From: Alkaliphilus peptidifermentans DSM 18978
GTDB lineage: Bacteria; Bacillota; Clostridia; Peptostreptococcales; Natronincolaceae
Length of the DNA stretch: 64,000 bases
Reading direction: 5' to 3'
Assembly: GCF_900101495.1 (NCBI RefSeq)
Contig: NZ_FMUS01000015.1
Coordinates: 43,326 to 107,325 of the forward strand
Each line of letters starts with the position of its first letter. Positions within the stretch are counted from its first letter, which is position 1. The position numbers were made by a program, and so were the translations under genes. The notes below the pieces were generated by a model, which did no database searches, was not told the DNA's origin, and saw only the letters and a program-made list of their open reading frames with translations. Shown piece after piece: positions 51,389 to 60,424 of the stretch.

Positions 51389-53471
51389 GGGATGCTGGCG
51401 GCTGAAGCTGTAATACTATAAGATTGAAATCCCTTGTACCATTTGCTCCATTATTATAAACTGCAGCTGTTACTGTTACGTGTGCATCTCCACTTCCAGA
51501 TGTTGGTCGTGTTACTAATCCAATATCTCCACCTGTACTAATCTTGATTATGTTTTCATTATTTGATGTCCAGCTGATGTCTGAGCCATACCCAGCTCCT
51601 ATCCTTGTGAGACTTATATCTTCTGTTACCGAGTTTGCACTGTCTCCCACTGCAAAGCCTATGCTTAAAACTGATTTATCTACCGCTACCTTTTCTTCAT
51701 CTGTAATTGGTCCACCACCATTGTCGGGGCTTTCTGAAGCTAGGGTTGTCACGGTTACCTCAGGTCCATCGGTGGTCCAATTACCATCTCCATCCCCGGC
51801 CTGTATCCGGAAGCTATAGGTTGTGGAGGGCTCAAGTCCGGTGATTTCGCTACTTAAGACGGTTCCTTCTACATTAGTTCGTATCGTCCCATCCATGTAT
51901 ATCCTATAGCCTGCTACGCCTAAATCATCTTGGGCTTGTGTCCAGCTTAGCATGGTTCTTGTGCTTGTAGTGCCACTAGCTGTCATAGTACTGCCTGAAG
52001 GCCACGAGATAGGTATAGTCTCAATTATGCTAATGGTCAGAACTGCTTCATCCCCAGTGTCAAACTCCAGAGTCAATTCAAGATCTCCCAAATCTTTTGC
52101 TGCAAGATACTCTTTTTTGATTGTCAGTATGTTCCCCTTTATGCTGTAATGTCCTGTTCCAATGGATGTATCGGAGACTTTGATATCACTTAACAGAGCA
52201 GCCGGATTTTTACATATGATTTCGGTACTGATATCGGTCTGCCTTGAAGGGTTTTTATCAAAGATTGCAATGTCAGGGATAATAGTGGCATTGGGCAAAA
52301 TATTAAAAGCAATGTTATTTGCATTAGCATAGTTGTAAGCATATGAATCTTGATAGCAATATATTGATATTTCAGGGGATGCCCAAAATACATCGTTCCC
52401 CATATTAGTGACACTGTCTGGTATGATTATCCTTTGTAAAGCGCTACAATTTGAAAAAGCATATGCACCTATGCTTGTAACACTATGTGGTATTGTTATA
52501 CTTTCTAAAGCACTACAAATAGAAAATGTAAATGCACCTATACTTTCGACTGCTTTACCTATTGTGATGCTTTTTAATTTATGACAGTACGAAAAAGCAC
52601 TGCTTTCTATACTTGTTACACTATCTGGTATTATAATGCTTTCTAAAACTGAACAGTTTGAAAAACCATCTTCACCAATGGTTTTAACACCATTGCCTAT
52701 TATGACGCTTTCTAGACTTGTACAGTTAGCAAACGCTCCATTACCTATAATTTCACAACTATCCGGTATAATGACACTCTTCATAGATGTGCAACTCGAA
52801 AAAGCACGTTTATCAATGCTTTTAACACTGGCACCTATGGTTACATTCTCCAATGCACTACAAGAGGCAAATGCCTGAACACCTATACTTTCGACTTTGT
52901 CCGGGATTGTGATACTCTGCAACTTAATGCAGTTATAGAATAATTGATTCTCTATACTGACAAGATCTGTCGGCAGTGTTGCATTCTTGAGTGCCACACA
53001 GAATGAAAAAGCCCCCTGGCCGATACTTGTGACATTATCGGGGATTGTGATGCTTTGTAGAGCACTGCACCTAAAAAATGCATATTCCCCGATACTTGTG
53101 ACACTGTCTGGGATTGTGATGCTAATTAAATTTTCACATTTTTCAAAGGCTTCTTTGCCTATAGTTGTAACGCTGTCCGGGATTGTTACATGCACCAATA
53201 GGCTACACTCGCGGAACGCCCCCTGCCCTATACTGACCACACTTTTACCGTCAATGGCAGCGGGTATGTCCAGAATCCCATCAAAGCCATCTGGGGTCAC
53301 AAAACCTGTTATGGTCACCTTATCATCAGTCACTGTATATATAAGCCCTGTCGCCTCATCCTGCTCCGCATGGACCTTTAACCCATGATAACCCGGTATG
53401 ACTATTACTATTAGCGCAATGATCAATATCCTTAAGATAATTACTCCTACCTTTAATCTCATTGATTTCAT
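50370..53471 (-). CDS. Secreted BspA-like LRR protein with fibronectin-III, Ig and CAO domains (1033 aa)
   Basis: Signal peptide (about residues 1-36; I-L-R-I-L-I-I-A-L-I-V-I-V), then at least ten LRR_5 (BspA/Treponema-type) repeats (~60-380; for example V-T-S-I-G-E-Y-A-F-F-R-C-S-A-L and I-T-I-P-D). Next comes a fibronectin-III-like domain near residues 490-590 (Y-S-F-R-I-Q-A-G-D-G-D-G-N-W), a short Ig-like segment, then the shared end: Gly/Ser linker, He_PIG-like domain and two CAO motifs. BspA-type LRR proteins often bind host or environmental ligands. The final ~1 kb is the repeat also present in 45609-48425. It has the same activator box upstream (53591) and a matching terminator. Confidence 0.9.
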   Translation of the reverse strand: MKSMRLKVGVIILRILIIALIVIVIPGYHGLKVHAEQDEATGLIYTVTDDKVTITGFVTPDGFDGILDIPAAIDGKSVVSIGQGAFRECSLLVHVTIPDSVTTIGKEAFEKCENLISITIPDSVTSIGEYAFFRCSALQSITIPDNVTSIGQGAFSFCVALKNATLPTDLVSIENQLFYNCIKLQSITIPDKVESIGVQAFASCSALENVTIGASVKSIDKRAFSSCTSMKSVIIPDSCEIIGNGAFANCTSLESVIIGNGVKTIGEDGFSNCSVLESIIIPDSVTSIESSAFSYCHKLKSITIGKAVESIGAFTFSICSALESITIPHSVTSIGAYAFSNCSALQRIIIPDSVTNMGNDVFWASPEISIYCYQDSYAYNYANANNIAFNILPNATIIPDIAIFDKNPSRQTDISTEIICKNPAALLSDIKVSDTSIGTGHYSIKGNILTIKKEYLAAKDLGDLELTLEFDTGDEAVLTISIIETIPISWPSGSTMTASGTTSTRTMLSWTQAQDDLGVAGYRIYMDGTIRTNVEGTVLSSEITGLEPSTTYSFRIQAGDGDGNWTTDGPEVTVTTLASESPDNGGGPITDEEKVAVDKSVLSIGFAVGDSANSVTEDISLTRIGAGYGSDISWTSNNENIIKISTGGDIGLVTRPTSGSGDAHVTVTAAVYNNGANGTRDFNLIVLQLQPPASQKVTISITKTDVTTGGNNGSITITAYGGSGTYEYSNDNGSTWQDSNIFRGLTAGTYRVKARDSIDPGNISEVSTVTITSSGGSSDGDSGGGSSGGGASGGSSIPNLKITDKTPEKSNIGESYSFRITVTGGSGGYSFEVTSGTLPEGLTLSKDGVISGIPTKAGTYQYTITVTDKNGRVSKESFTQIIEEKTEAIQQAEPTEEPKKEQETITPKVHILLTIGESQIKIDDEAYLLDAIPFIDGASNRTLVPIRFISEALGAEVIWLPETRQVLIKDGEKEILLTIGSKEVLVNGEAIIIDCEAAILPPGRTYAPLRFICEALGATVEYDPETREISIIK

Positions 53472-53590
53472 TTTTATTCCACCTTCGTTTTAATTTCGAC
53501 TTATGTGTGCTTGGCTTTAATTCAGCCTTTAGTCGAGGTTGTTATCCAGAGTTTAAGCAAACCCCGATTCCAAGTATGTACATATTTTTT

Positions 53591-53626
53591 ATTATAACAA
53601 AGAGCTCTAACAGGATTCTAACAAAA
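53591..53626 (-). promoter_or_regulatory. Direct-repeat activator box and -10 upstream of the LRR gene
   Basis: Minus strand TGTTAGAATCCTGTTAGAG gives two perfect TGTTAGA half sites with an 11-base period; TATAAT follows after eight bases. No good -35 hexamer is present, which fits activation by an OmpR-type regulator. Same layout as 48490-48524. Confidence 0.7.
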
Positions 53627-53640
53627 GGAACATAAATATA

Positions 53641-53660
53641 CAAGCAAAACATCCCCATGG
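53641..53660 (-). repeat. Degenerate REP-like sequence, copy d
   Basis: GGGGATGTTTTGCTTG on the minus strand; resembles the core but with changes. Confidence 0.4.
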
Positions 53661-53690
53661 TTTGGGTTATATTCATGCAAAAAGTCTAAA

Positions 53691-53718
53691 AGAAAACCTA
53701 GATATTAGCATCTAGGTC
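53691..53718 (-). terminator. Terminator of the megL gene
   Basis: ACCTAGAT pairs with ATCTAGGT, loop of six, followed on the minus strand by TTTTCTTTT. Confidence 0.8.
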
Positions 53719-53749
53719 TTTAAACTGATTAAATTTACTTGTGTTTATT

Positions 53750-54946
53750 CTATAACTGATCCAAGGCCATTTTTAAATCCGCTATGATATCTTCTGGGTT
53801 CTCCAGACCAACAGATATTCTAACCAATCCTTCCGATATATCACATACTGCCCTCTCTTCTGGTGTATAGGGTGAATGGGTCATAGAAGCAGGATGTTGA
53901 ATTAAGGTTTCAGTGTCTCCTAGGCTAACTGCTAATGTACACAGTTCCACTGTATTCATCAGTTTTTTACCAGCTTCTAAACCTCCCTTCACCTCAAAGG
54001 CGATCATAGCCCCGGGCAACTTCATCATTTTCTTAGCCAATTCATATTGAGGGAAGCTCTTTAATCCTGGATAGGCGATGCTTTCTACAGCAGGATGGGA
54101 CTCTAAGAACTCAGCAACTATTTGAGCACTAGAGCAATGTCTCTCCATTCTAAGGTCTAGTGTCTTCATTCCTCGGTTAATTAAGAATGCATCAAAAGGA
54201 CTAAGAGATGCACCTGTCATATCCTTTATACCTACCAACCTTACCTGATTAATAAACTCCTGCTTTCCTACAGCAAACCCAGCAATTACATCTCCGTGTC
54301 CGTTTAAATATTTGGTAGCAGAGTGAATCACCACATCTGCACCCATGTCAAGGGGTCTTTGCAGGTATGGAGTACAATAGGTATTATCTACTACAACGAT
54401 ACACCCTTCTACTTCATGGGCAATTTTTGAAACCGCCTCTATATCTGTCATTACCATGTTAGGATTTGCAGGACTCTCAAGATATACAACCTTGGTGTTA
54501 TCTTTCATAGCCCTTCTAACATTTTCTGGATCTGTTGTATCTACAAATGTAACATCTACGCCAAACCTTGTTAATCCATGGCTTAAATATGCAAAGGTAC
54601 ACCCATATAGTGTTTTAGCTGCTACAATGTGGTCTCCCGCCTTAACTGCAGTCCATAAAACAGAGGTGATTGCTCCAATTCCCGATGCCATTGATACAGC
54701 TGCTTCACCATTTTCCAAGTTGGCAAGCTTTTCTTCAACCTGGGTATTGGTTGGGTTTCCTAATCTAGAATAGATATAGCCCTCTTCCTCTAAGGCAAAT
54801 CTTCTTCCTCCCTGCTCTGCCGAATCAAATATAAATGTAGAGGTTTGATAGATTGGTGTTGCCAATGCTCCAAACTCATTTTTTTGATACCCAGCATGTA
54901 CCGCTCTTGTTGAAAAACCCATTTTGTTTAAATTTTCTTTATTCAT
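53750..54946 (-). CDS. megL: Methionine gamma-lyase
   Basis: A 398-residue PLP enzyme of the Cys/Met metabolism family that cleaves methionine to methanethiol, 2-oxobutyrate and ammonia. PLP Lys is in S-A-T-K-Y-L-N-G-H (near 208). The active-site Cys characteristic of gamma-lyases is present in K-T-L-Y-G-C-T-F-A (near 112), which separates it from cystathionine gamma-synthase. Y-S-R-L-G-N-P-T is near 56. The start is the ATG at 54946, eight bases after GGGAGG. It follows a sigma-54 activator gene by 30 bases and is probably co-transcribed with it from a sigma-54 promoter, a control tuned to methionine or related amino acids (inference). Confidence 0.9.
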   Translation of the reverse strand: MNKENLNKMGFSTRAVHAGYQKNEFGALATPIYQTSTFIFDSAEQGGRRFALEEEGYIYSRLGNPTNTQVEEKLANLENGEAAVSMASGIGAITSVLWTAVKAGDHIVAAKTLYGCTFAYLSHGLTRFGVDVTFVDTTDPENVRRAMKDNTKVVYLESPANPNMVMTDIEAVSKIAHEVEGCIVVVDNTYCTPYLQRPLDMGADVVIHSATKYLNGHGDVIAGFAVGKQEFINQVRLVGIKDMTGASLSPFDAFLINRGMKTLDLRMERHCSSAQIVAEFLESHPAVESIAYPGLKSFPQYELAKKMMKLPGAMIAFEVKGGLEAGKKLMNTVELCTLAVSLGDTETLIQHPASMTHSPYTPEERAVCDISEGLVRISVGLENPEDIIADLKMALDQL

Positions 54947-54976
54947 CTTATAGCCTCCCATTGAGTTAATATTTTA

Positions 54977-56527
54977 TTAATCTTTAAGATTTTCCTTACA
55001 TAAGCCATACTTCTTCATTCTATTTATGAATAACGTATGGGTAACCTTAAGACTTCTCGCTGCTTCTCTTATACTTTTTGTCGATTTCAAGCTATCAATA
55101 ATCATTTTCTTTTCTAGGGTTTCTAAGCTATCCTTTAGTGAATTATCTACTGATATGTCTTCTGTTGTTAAATTATAATTGAGGATGATATCCTTAGCTT
55201 GAATAGTTTTTGTAGTAGATAAGGCAGCTGCCCTTTCCAGCACATTTTGAAATTCCCTTACATTACCTGGCCAATTATAGTTGATTAGCTTCCGCATAGC
55301 TTCTGGTTCAATGCCAGTGATGGTTTTGTTATATCTTTCAGAATGTATCTTAGAAAAATACTCAAACAATATTGGGATTTCCTCTTTCCTCTCCCTAAGA
55401 GGTGGAATATTGATATTGAATATATTGATTCTAAATAATAAATCAAGCCTAAACTCTTTATTTCTTACCATTTGATCTAAATTTTGATTGGTAGCTGATA
55501 TTAACCTGGCATCAATGGAAATCTCTTTATGACCCCCTACTCTTCTGACCTTTCTTTCCTGCAATACCCTTAACAGCTTTGCTTGTATATGCGGTGCCAT
55601 CTCTCCTATTTCATCAAGGAAAACCGTTCCACTGCTGGCCACTTCAAAGATTCCTGCTTTACCTTCCTTAGTTCCTCCTGTAAAGGTTCCAGGCTCATAG
55701 CCAAATAACTCGCTTTCTAATAATTGATCTGGAATGGCTGCACAATTAATTGCAATAAAGGGTTTATTTCTTCTGTTACTGTTATTATGAATAGCCCTTG
55801 CAAATAGCTCTTTCCCAGTACCACTTTCTCCAGTAATAAGCACCGGTGAATGGGATTTTGAGTATTGCTTCCCTTCGCTTATTACAGTAATCATTATATT
55901 ACTTTCGCCTATAATATCATCAAAAGTAATTGGGTTATCATAGCGACTGAATACACTTGATTTATCTATATCATATAGTGATATTAAGTGTCCCGTTGAA
56001 ACCTCTGCTTCATTCTTAATGAGCTGTAGATTTACTTGATATAGTTGATTTCCTATCTCAATCCTTTCTGTTACGTTGCTTTTTATGCCTTTCACATTTG
56101 ATAAAGAAGAGATAAACCTATCATAATCTATATATTTTCTAATATTAACTCCAGTAATATCTTTGCCCTTACAGCGAAAAATATTTTCTGCAGCATAGTT
56201 ATTAATGTATTTTATATCACCATTCTTGTTTACAAGAGTGACTCCATGGGGTATGAGATCTAAAACATTTTTCATCTGGGTATCCTTTTCCTCAAAAGGA
56301 AACAGGTCTATTTCTTCGATACTCTCCCATTCACTAAGGTTTTCAAATTCTTTTTTAATAAGCTCCCAAATAGGCTCTTCCACAGGCATCAGCTTGATAT
56401 ACGCTACATACGCATAAACCTCCATCCATATTAACCCTACTCCATATTTGTATAGTACTGATAAAGCCTTGTAGGTGAGATGGGGTTTATCCTCTACAGA
56501 TGTGAGTTTGATTTTCTTTGTCTCCAT
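54977..56527 (-). CDS. PAS-AAA sigma-54-dependent transcriptional activator
   Basis: A 516-residue enhancer-binding protein. A novel ~70-residue N-terminal segment is followed by a PAS domain (residues about 75-170; V-T-L-V-N-K-N-G-D-I-K-Y-I-N-N), an AAA domain (I-T-G-E-S-G-T-G-K-E-L-F-A-R-A-I-H near 228, Walker B T-V-F-L-D-E-I-G-E-M-A near 295) and a C-terminal HTH of the Fis type. The sigma-54 contact loop reads G-T-F-T-G-G instead of G-A-F-T-G-A. It lies upstream of megL on the same strand. An apparent sigma-54 promoter at 56554-56570 suggests it activates its own operon. Confidence 0.92.
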   Translation of the reverse strand: METKKIKLTSVEDKPHLTYKALSVLYKYGVGLIWMEVYAYVAYIKLMPVEEPIWELIKKEFENLSEWESIEEIDLFPFEEKDTQMKNVLDLIPHGVTLVNKNGDIKYINNYAAENIFRCKGKDITGVNIRKYIDYDRFISSLSNVKGIKSNVTERIEIGNQLYQVNLQLIKNEAEVSTGHLISLYDIDKSSVFSRYDNPITFDDIIGESNIMITVISEGKQYSKSHSPVLITGESGTGKELFARAIHNNSNRRNKPFIAINCAAIPDQLLESELFGYEPGTFTGGTKEGKAGIFEVASSGTVFLDEIGEMAPHIQAKLLRVLQERKVRRVGGHKEISIDARLISATNQNLDQMVRNKEFRLDLLFRINIFNINIPPLRERKEEIPILFEYFSKIHSERYNKTITGIEPEAMRKLINYNWPGNVREFQNVLERAAALSTTKTIQAKDIILNYNLTTEDISVDNSLKDSLETLEKKMIIDSLKSTKSIREAARSLKVTHTLFINRMKKYGLCKENLKD

Positions 56528-56553
56528 ATTTTCACCCTCTTATGATTTTTTAT

Positions 56554-56570
56554 TGCAATTATTATGCCAC
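56554..56570 (-). promoter_or_regulatory. Sigma-54 (-24/-12) promoter of the regulator-megL operon
   Basis: On the minus strand TGGCATAATAATTGCAA fits TGGCA-N6-TTGCA with the invariant GG and GC ten bases apart. A TGCCA/TGGCA inverted repeat spans its upstream part (56565-56585). Transcription would begin near 56544, just before the AGAGGG site of the regulator gene. Confidence 0.75.
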
Positions 56571-56680
56571 TTACAATACTGGCAAAAAGCTAGATGAGTC
56601 CTACCTATATAAAATTCCACATCTTAGAAACGGAACATTTTCATTCCACTTCTAAGGGCACGTCTAGTTTGAACATATAG

Positions 56681-56727
56681 AAAATGGTTTAATTTTAATC
56701 CAGCTGTCTTAAAATTAAACCATTTTT
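56681..56727. terminator. Bidirectional terminator between the GTPase gene and the sigma-54 operon
   Basis: AAAATGGTTTAATTTTAA pairs perfectly with TTAAAATTAAACCATTTT around a 9-base loop. On the minus strand it ends the GTPase-NYN transcript. Confidence 0.85.
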
Positions 56728-56753
56728 TATATTTAGTCAATACTATAATTTCT

Positions 56754-59411
56754 TTACTCATCATCTTCTTTGTTAACCAGTTCTTCCATCTGCTGTTTAG
56801 TTTCAAACGACAATGTATCTACTAGATAATTACGTCCTCTTCCTTTCATTTCCTCAAAAGATTGCTTTATTACTTCATTAACCCTTTTTATATCTTCAAT
56901 CAGTTCTCTGGCAGATAATAATCTACACCCTGCCCCTCTAATAATGATCTGCTGTAAGGCATCTGATGTTGCAACTATTATACTATATTTTTTCTGTTTT
57001 TCATGGGCAAATCTTTCAATATACTGGTCTGCAGTCTGTGCTTCCTTAGTATAAACTACATGGATATTACGATATTTGATTTCTTCCTGAAGATGCCCCT
57101 GTAGGCGATAGGCATCAAAAACAACGATAATCTGGCATTTTTGAATCCCCTGATAATTACTAAGGTAATCCAGCAACTTCATTCTAGCGCTTTCCATATT
57201 TTCATCTGTAAGCTCTTTCAACTCAGGCCATGCAAAGATTATATTATAACCATCCACAAGGAGATATTTTTCTTTGGTTTCTTGATGTGTGGGTACATAA
57301 ACATCAGATTTGTAATATGTTTCATGGGCTGTTTTGTATTTTTTCCAAGATGACTTCTTTCCTTTATTTGCATAGAAGGTTTTGTTGAAAATTTCATCTA
57401 TCTCTTCTAAATCAATCCACTTCTCCTCTGTAGATGGTACCTGATTTTGATTTTGAGTTACTTCTCCCAATGAATCATCTATCTCTTGAAGGTAGCTTTC
57501 AACATGCATATAGTCTTTCACTTTATCCCAATTCACCAAAAATCCTGTACCATTTCCGCAAAATACAGAAGCTGTCGGGTTTTCTATATCTCTCTCAGAG
57601 TCGTATGCGATTCTCTCTATAACTTCTTCTGCATTATGACATGCCTCATACCCTTTTAAACTGCAGAATAGCCTTCCTTGACCCTTGCTATAGGCAGCAA
57701 CCTCCTTCTGATAATTCCTCATTGTAACAACTGGGGCACTCCCCACAAGAATTACTATTTCTCCATATCTCTTGGAAATTTCATATGTTCCATGCATTTT
57801 CTCAATATCAGTCATTGCTCTTCCTACCATTTTCTCAGGCAGCTCCAACTGAAAGGTATAATAAGGCTCTAATAATATGGATTCTGCTTCCTTTAATCCC
57901 TGACGTACTGCTCGGTATGTGGCCTCTCTGAAATCTCCACCTTCTGTATGCTCATTGTGGGCACGACCTGAGACTAAGGTTATCTTCATATCTGTAATTG
58001 GAGACCCTGTTAAAACTCCTTTATGGGTCTTTTCTTTTAGATGGGATAAAATAAGTCTCTGCCAGTTTTTTGTCAGTATATCCTCACTGCATTCTACCCC
58101 AAACACCAGACCACTTCCACCCTCACCAGGCTCTAATAATAGGTGGACCTCTGCATAATGGCGCAACGGCTCAAAATGTCCTACTCCTTCTACTATATTT
58201 CCAATTGTCTCTTTATATAAAATTCTTCCAGCATCTAATGTCACCTGGACACCATAACGGCTATCTATTAGACTCTGTAGAATCTCAATCTGCACCTCTC
58301 CCATGAACTGGGCCTGAATTTCCTGAAGCTCTTCATCCCAGACAATACGAAGTTCTGGCACCTCCTCTTCAATCTCATGTAATTTGGGAAGCATCATTCT
58401 TGGAGTACAGTCGGGGGGAAGAATAATTTGGTAGGACAGGACGGGTTCCAGTATAGCTTCTTCTGAGGCTTCCTCTATACCTAACCCTTCTCCCGGTTTA
58501 GTTTTACTGAGTCCTATTACTGCAAATACAGAACCTGCCTCTATCTCATTCACTGCCTCAAATTTCTGTCCGGAATAGATACGGATCTGATTGATTTTCT
58601 CTTGCCATACACCATTGGTTAAAACATCCTTCACCTTTAGGCTTCCACCAGTAAGCTTCATAAAGGTAAGGCGGGTGCCCTGCTGATCTCTTGCTATTTT
58701 GAATATTTTTGCTCCGAATTCATTTGGGTAGTAAGGTACACTGGCATACTTCACAATACCTTTCATAAATTCCTCAATGCCTTCCAATTTTAAAGCAGAT
58801 CCAAAAAAGGATGGAAATACTTTACGCTCCTTGATAGCTCTTTTAATCTGTACGATCTCTATATGTTCTACTTCTAGATAGGCTTCCATCATTATTTCAT
58901 CACACATTGCTAACTGATCGTAAAAATCTGCTGTCTCACCTTGTCCAAACTCAATGCATCTATCATCCAGTTGCTTTCTCAGTTCTTTCATTAGCTTATC
59001 TTTATCTGTCCCATTCTGATCCATCTTGTTGACGAATAAAAAGGTAGGTATTTGATATAGTTCAAGCATCCGCCATAATGTTTTGGTATGTCCCTGCACC
59101 CCATCTGCACCGCTTATAACTAAAATGGCATAGTCCAGAACCTGAAGTGTTCTCTCCATTTCAGCTGAAAAATCAACGTGTCCTGGGGTATCTATTAAGG
59201 TTATCTGCCTTTCCTCTATTTCAAATATCGCCTGCTTAGAGAAAATGGTGATTCCCCGTTCCTTTTCTAGTTCATAGGTATCTAAATAGGCATCCTTATT
59301 ATCTACCCTTCCCAAATTTCTAATTTTACCGCTGAGATAGAGCATACTCTCTGACAATGTTGTCTTGCCCGCATCCACATGTGCTAATATTCCAATAACT
59401 AGTTTTTTCAT
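56754..59411 (-). CDS. TetM-like translational GTPase fused to a YacP/Rae1-like NYN nuclease domain (885 aa)
   Basis: Residues 1-655 match ribosomal protection GTPases (Tet(M)/EF-G-like): G1 A-H-V-D-A-G-K-T-T near 9, G3 D-T-P-G-H-V-D-F near 73, G4 N-K-M-D near 127, then EF-G-like domains. A linker (~655-715) leads to an NYN/YacP domain (716-885) with conserved acidic residues in L-V-D-G-Y-N-I-I, V-V-F-D-A-Y-R, T-A-D-Q-Y-I-E and A-T-S-D-A. YacP/Rae1 is a ribosome-A-site mRNA endonuclease in Bacillus. The fusion suggests a protein that docks on the ribosome by its GTPase part and cuts mRNA there (inference). RBS weak. Upstream of it is a ~460-base leader with a hairpin at 59607. Not assignable as tetracycline resistance from sequence. 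Confidence 0.9.
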   Translation of the reverse strand: MKKLVIGILAHVDAGKTTLSESMLYLSGKIRNLGRVDNKDAYLDTYELEKERGITIFSKQAIFEIEERQITLIDTPGHVDFSAEMERTLQVLDYAILVISGADGVQGHTKTLWRMLELYQIPTFLFVNKMDQNGTDKDKLMKELRKQLDDRCIEFGQGETADFYDQLAMCDEIMMEAYLEVEHIEIVQIKRAIKERKVFPSFFGSALKLEGIEEFMKGIVKYASVPYYPNEFGAKIFKIARDQQGTRLTFMKLTGGSLKVKDVLTNGVWQEKINQIRIYSGQKFEAVNEIEAGSVFAVIGLSKTKPGEGLGIEEASEEAILEPVLSYQIILPPDCTPRMMLPKLHEIEEEVPELRIVWDEELQEIQAQFMGEVQIEILQSLIDSRYGVQVTLDAGRILYKETIGNIVEGVGHFEPLRHYAEVHLLLEPGEGGSGLVFGVECSEDILTKNWQRLILSHLKEKTHKGVLTGSPITDMKITLVSGRAHNEHTEGGDFREATYRAVRQGLKEAESILLEPYYTFQLELPEKMVGRAMTDIEKMHGTYEISKRYGEIVILVGSAPVVTMRNYQKEVAAYSKGQGRLFCSLKGYEACHNAEEVIERIAYDSERDIENPTASVFCGNGTGFLVNWDKVKDYMHVESYLQEIDDSLGEVTQNQNQVPSTEEKWIDLEEIDEIFNKTFYANKGKKSSWKKYKTAHETYYKSDVYVPTHQETKEKYLLVDGYNIIFAWPELKELTDENMESARMKLLDYLSNYQGIQKCQIIVVFDAYRLQGHLQEEIKYRNIHVVYTKEAQTADQYIERFAHEKQKKYSIIVATSDALQQIIIRGAGCRLLSARELIEDIKRVNEVIKQSFEEMKGRGRNYLVDTLSFETKQQMEELVNKEDDE

Positions 59412-59606
59412 TATCTATGTCAAATCCTTTACTTTTGTCTTTTCGTTAAATAATCATAAAACATAAATAAAAGCATATCACCAATCTACCTTCCATTATC
59501 CAAATACTAATGCTATTATATAATGGGTTTATGGATTTATCTTTAACTTTAATTAAATTTATACTATACATTTTATCACTTTCTACAAGGTTAAAGCTAT
59601 TAAATT
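59412..59606. other. Leader region of the GTPase-NYN gene
   Basis: AT-rich, with a TATAAT-like hexamer near 59515 on the minus strand. No leader peptide ORF with an RBS was found. Together with 59634-59875 this makes ~460 bases of non-coding leader. Confidence 0.4.
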
Positions 59607-59633
59607 ATCCCCTAAACTTATGGTCTAGGGGAT
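59607..59633 (-). promoter_or_regulatory. Leader hairpin ATCCCCTA/TAGGGGAT
   Basis: Perfect 8-bp stem with an 11-base loop. A possible attenuator or antiterminator stem; the U-run is poor (AATTTAATAG). Confidence 0.45.
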
Positions 59634-59875
59634 GGCAAATACCTTTCCTTCCTAAATGCTCATTATAACTACTTCATGGATACTTAACTATATCTTTTGA
59701 CTGCCTTAGTTGGTTTTAATATAGATTTTATAGCAGTTAAAAATATCATCTGTAATGCTCCATCTAATGAAGGATAAAATACACAAGAAATAAACTAACA
59801 TATTTATTACAGAGTACAAATCTACAGTCACCACATGGATTTTGATAGAATGGCGATAAATTAATAATCGATTTC

Positions 59876-60424
59876 TTACCAAAGTTGAAAAATCCCAAGA
59901 AAGAATAATAATATTGCAGCAATAAAGTCTGCTTTTTCTCTAATAAATCCTATGGATATTTTATTTCCAAATTTAGAACCTGCCCAAATAAACAGGAAGC
60001 TGGTTATGCCTGCGAACAAGGTAGTCATAAGTATTGGGTAATAAACAAGTCCTGCGGATACTCCTAATGTAATAGAATCGATTCCTAAAGCTATTCCTAA
60101 AATTATTGCACTTTTCATAGTGCTCTTTTTTATGGCTACTTCAGTATTATATTCTTTACTTTGTGATTTTAATCCCTGCAATACAAACCAAGCACCTAAT
60201 AATATAAAAACTGAAGCGCTAATATAGGATGCTGTTTTATGTGTTAAAAATCTAGATACTTGCTGTCCCACTAGCAAGCCAACCAGCATTGTAATAGCGG
60301 ATATCAGGGCAATCACAGAGATAAAACTATTACAAACTCGCTCTTTTAATCCTAACGAAAACCCTACACCCAAATCATCAAGATTTGAAGATACTGCTAA
60401 TAAAATAATTTGTCCAAGATTCAT
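59876..60424 (-). CDS. MntP/YtaF-like small membrane protein, putative Mn2+ efflux pump
   Basis: A 182-residue protein with six hydrophobic helices. Two acidic motifs on helices 1 and 4, S-N-L-D-D-L-G-V-G (near 13) and G-I-D-S-I-T-L-G-V-S-A-G (near 115), match the repeated acidic half of MntP and YtaF. YtaF is sporulation-linked, MntP a manganese exporter; the D-D-L motif favours the YtaF branch (inference). The family call is fairly secure, the ion is not. I saw no yybP-ykoY riboswitch upstream. GGAGAG precedes the ATG. Confidence 0.8.
   Translation of the reverse strand: MNLGQIILLAVSSNLDDLGVGFSLGLKERVCNSFISVIALISAITMLVGLLVGQQVSRFLTHKTASYISASVFILLGAWFVLQGLKSQSKEYNTEVAIKKSTMKSAIILGIALGIDSITLGVSAGLVYYPILMTTLFAGITSFLFIWAGSKFGNKISIGFIREKADFIAAILLFFLGIFQLW

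Noticed and set aside
46243..51405. Proline-rich plus-strand frames (for example 46243-46716 and 51004-51405)
   Set aside because: They are the reverse reading of Gly/Ser/Val-rich surface-protein codons and are duplicated only because the coding repeat is.
52400..53250. Regularly spaced repeats resembling a CRISPR array
   Set aside because: Period of 69 bases matches LRR_5 repeats in an open reading frame; repeats vary and no cas gene is near.
48490..53626. ECF-sigma-dependent promoters for the surface genes
   Set aside because: No common ECF -35/-10 pair was found; the shared feature is the direct-repeat box, which fits an OmpR-type activator better.
56754..59411. Naming the GTPase as a tetracycline-resistance gene
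   Set aside because: The G motifs show a TetM-like fold, but chromosomal clostridial members with NYN domains are not known to me to give resistance.
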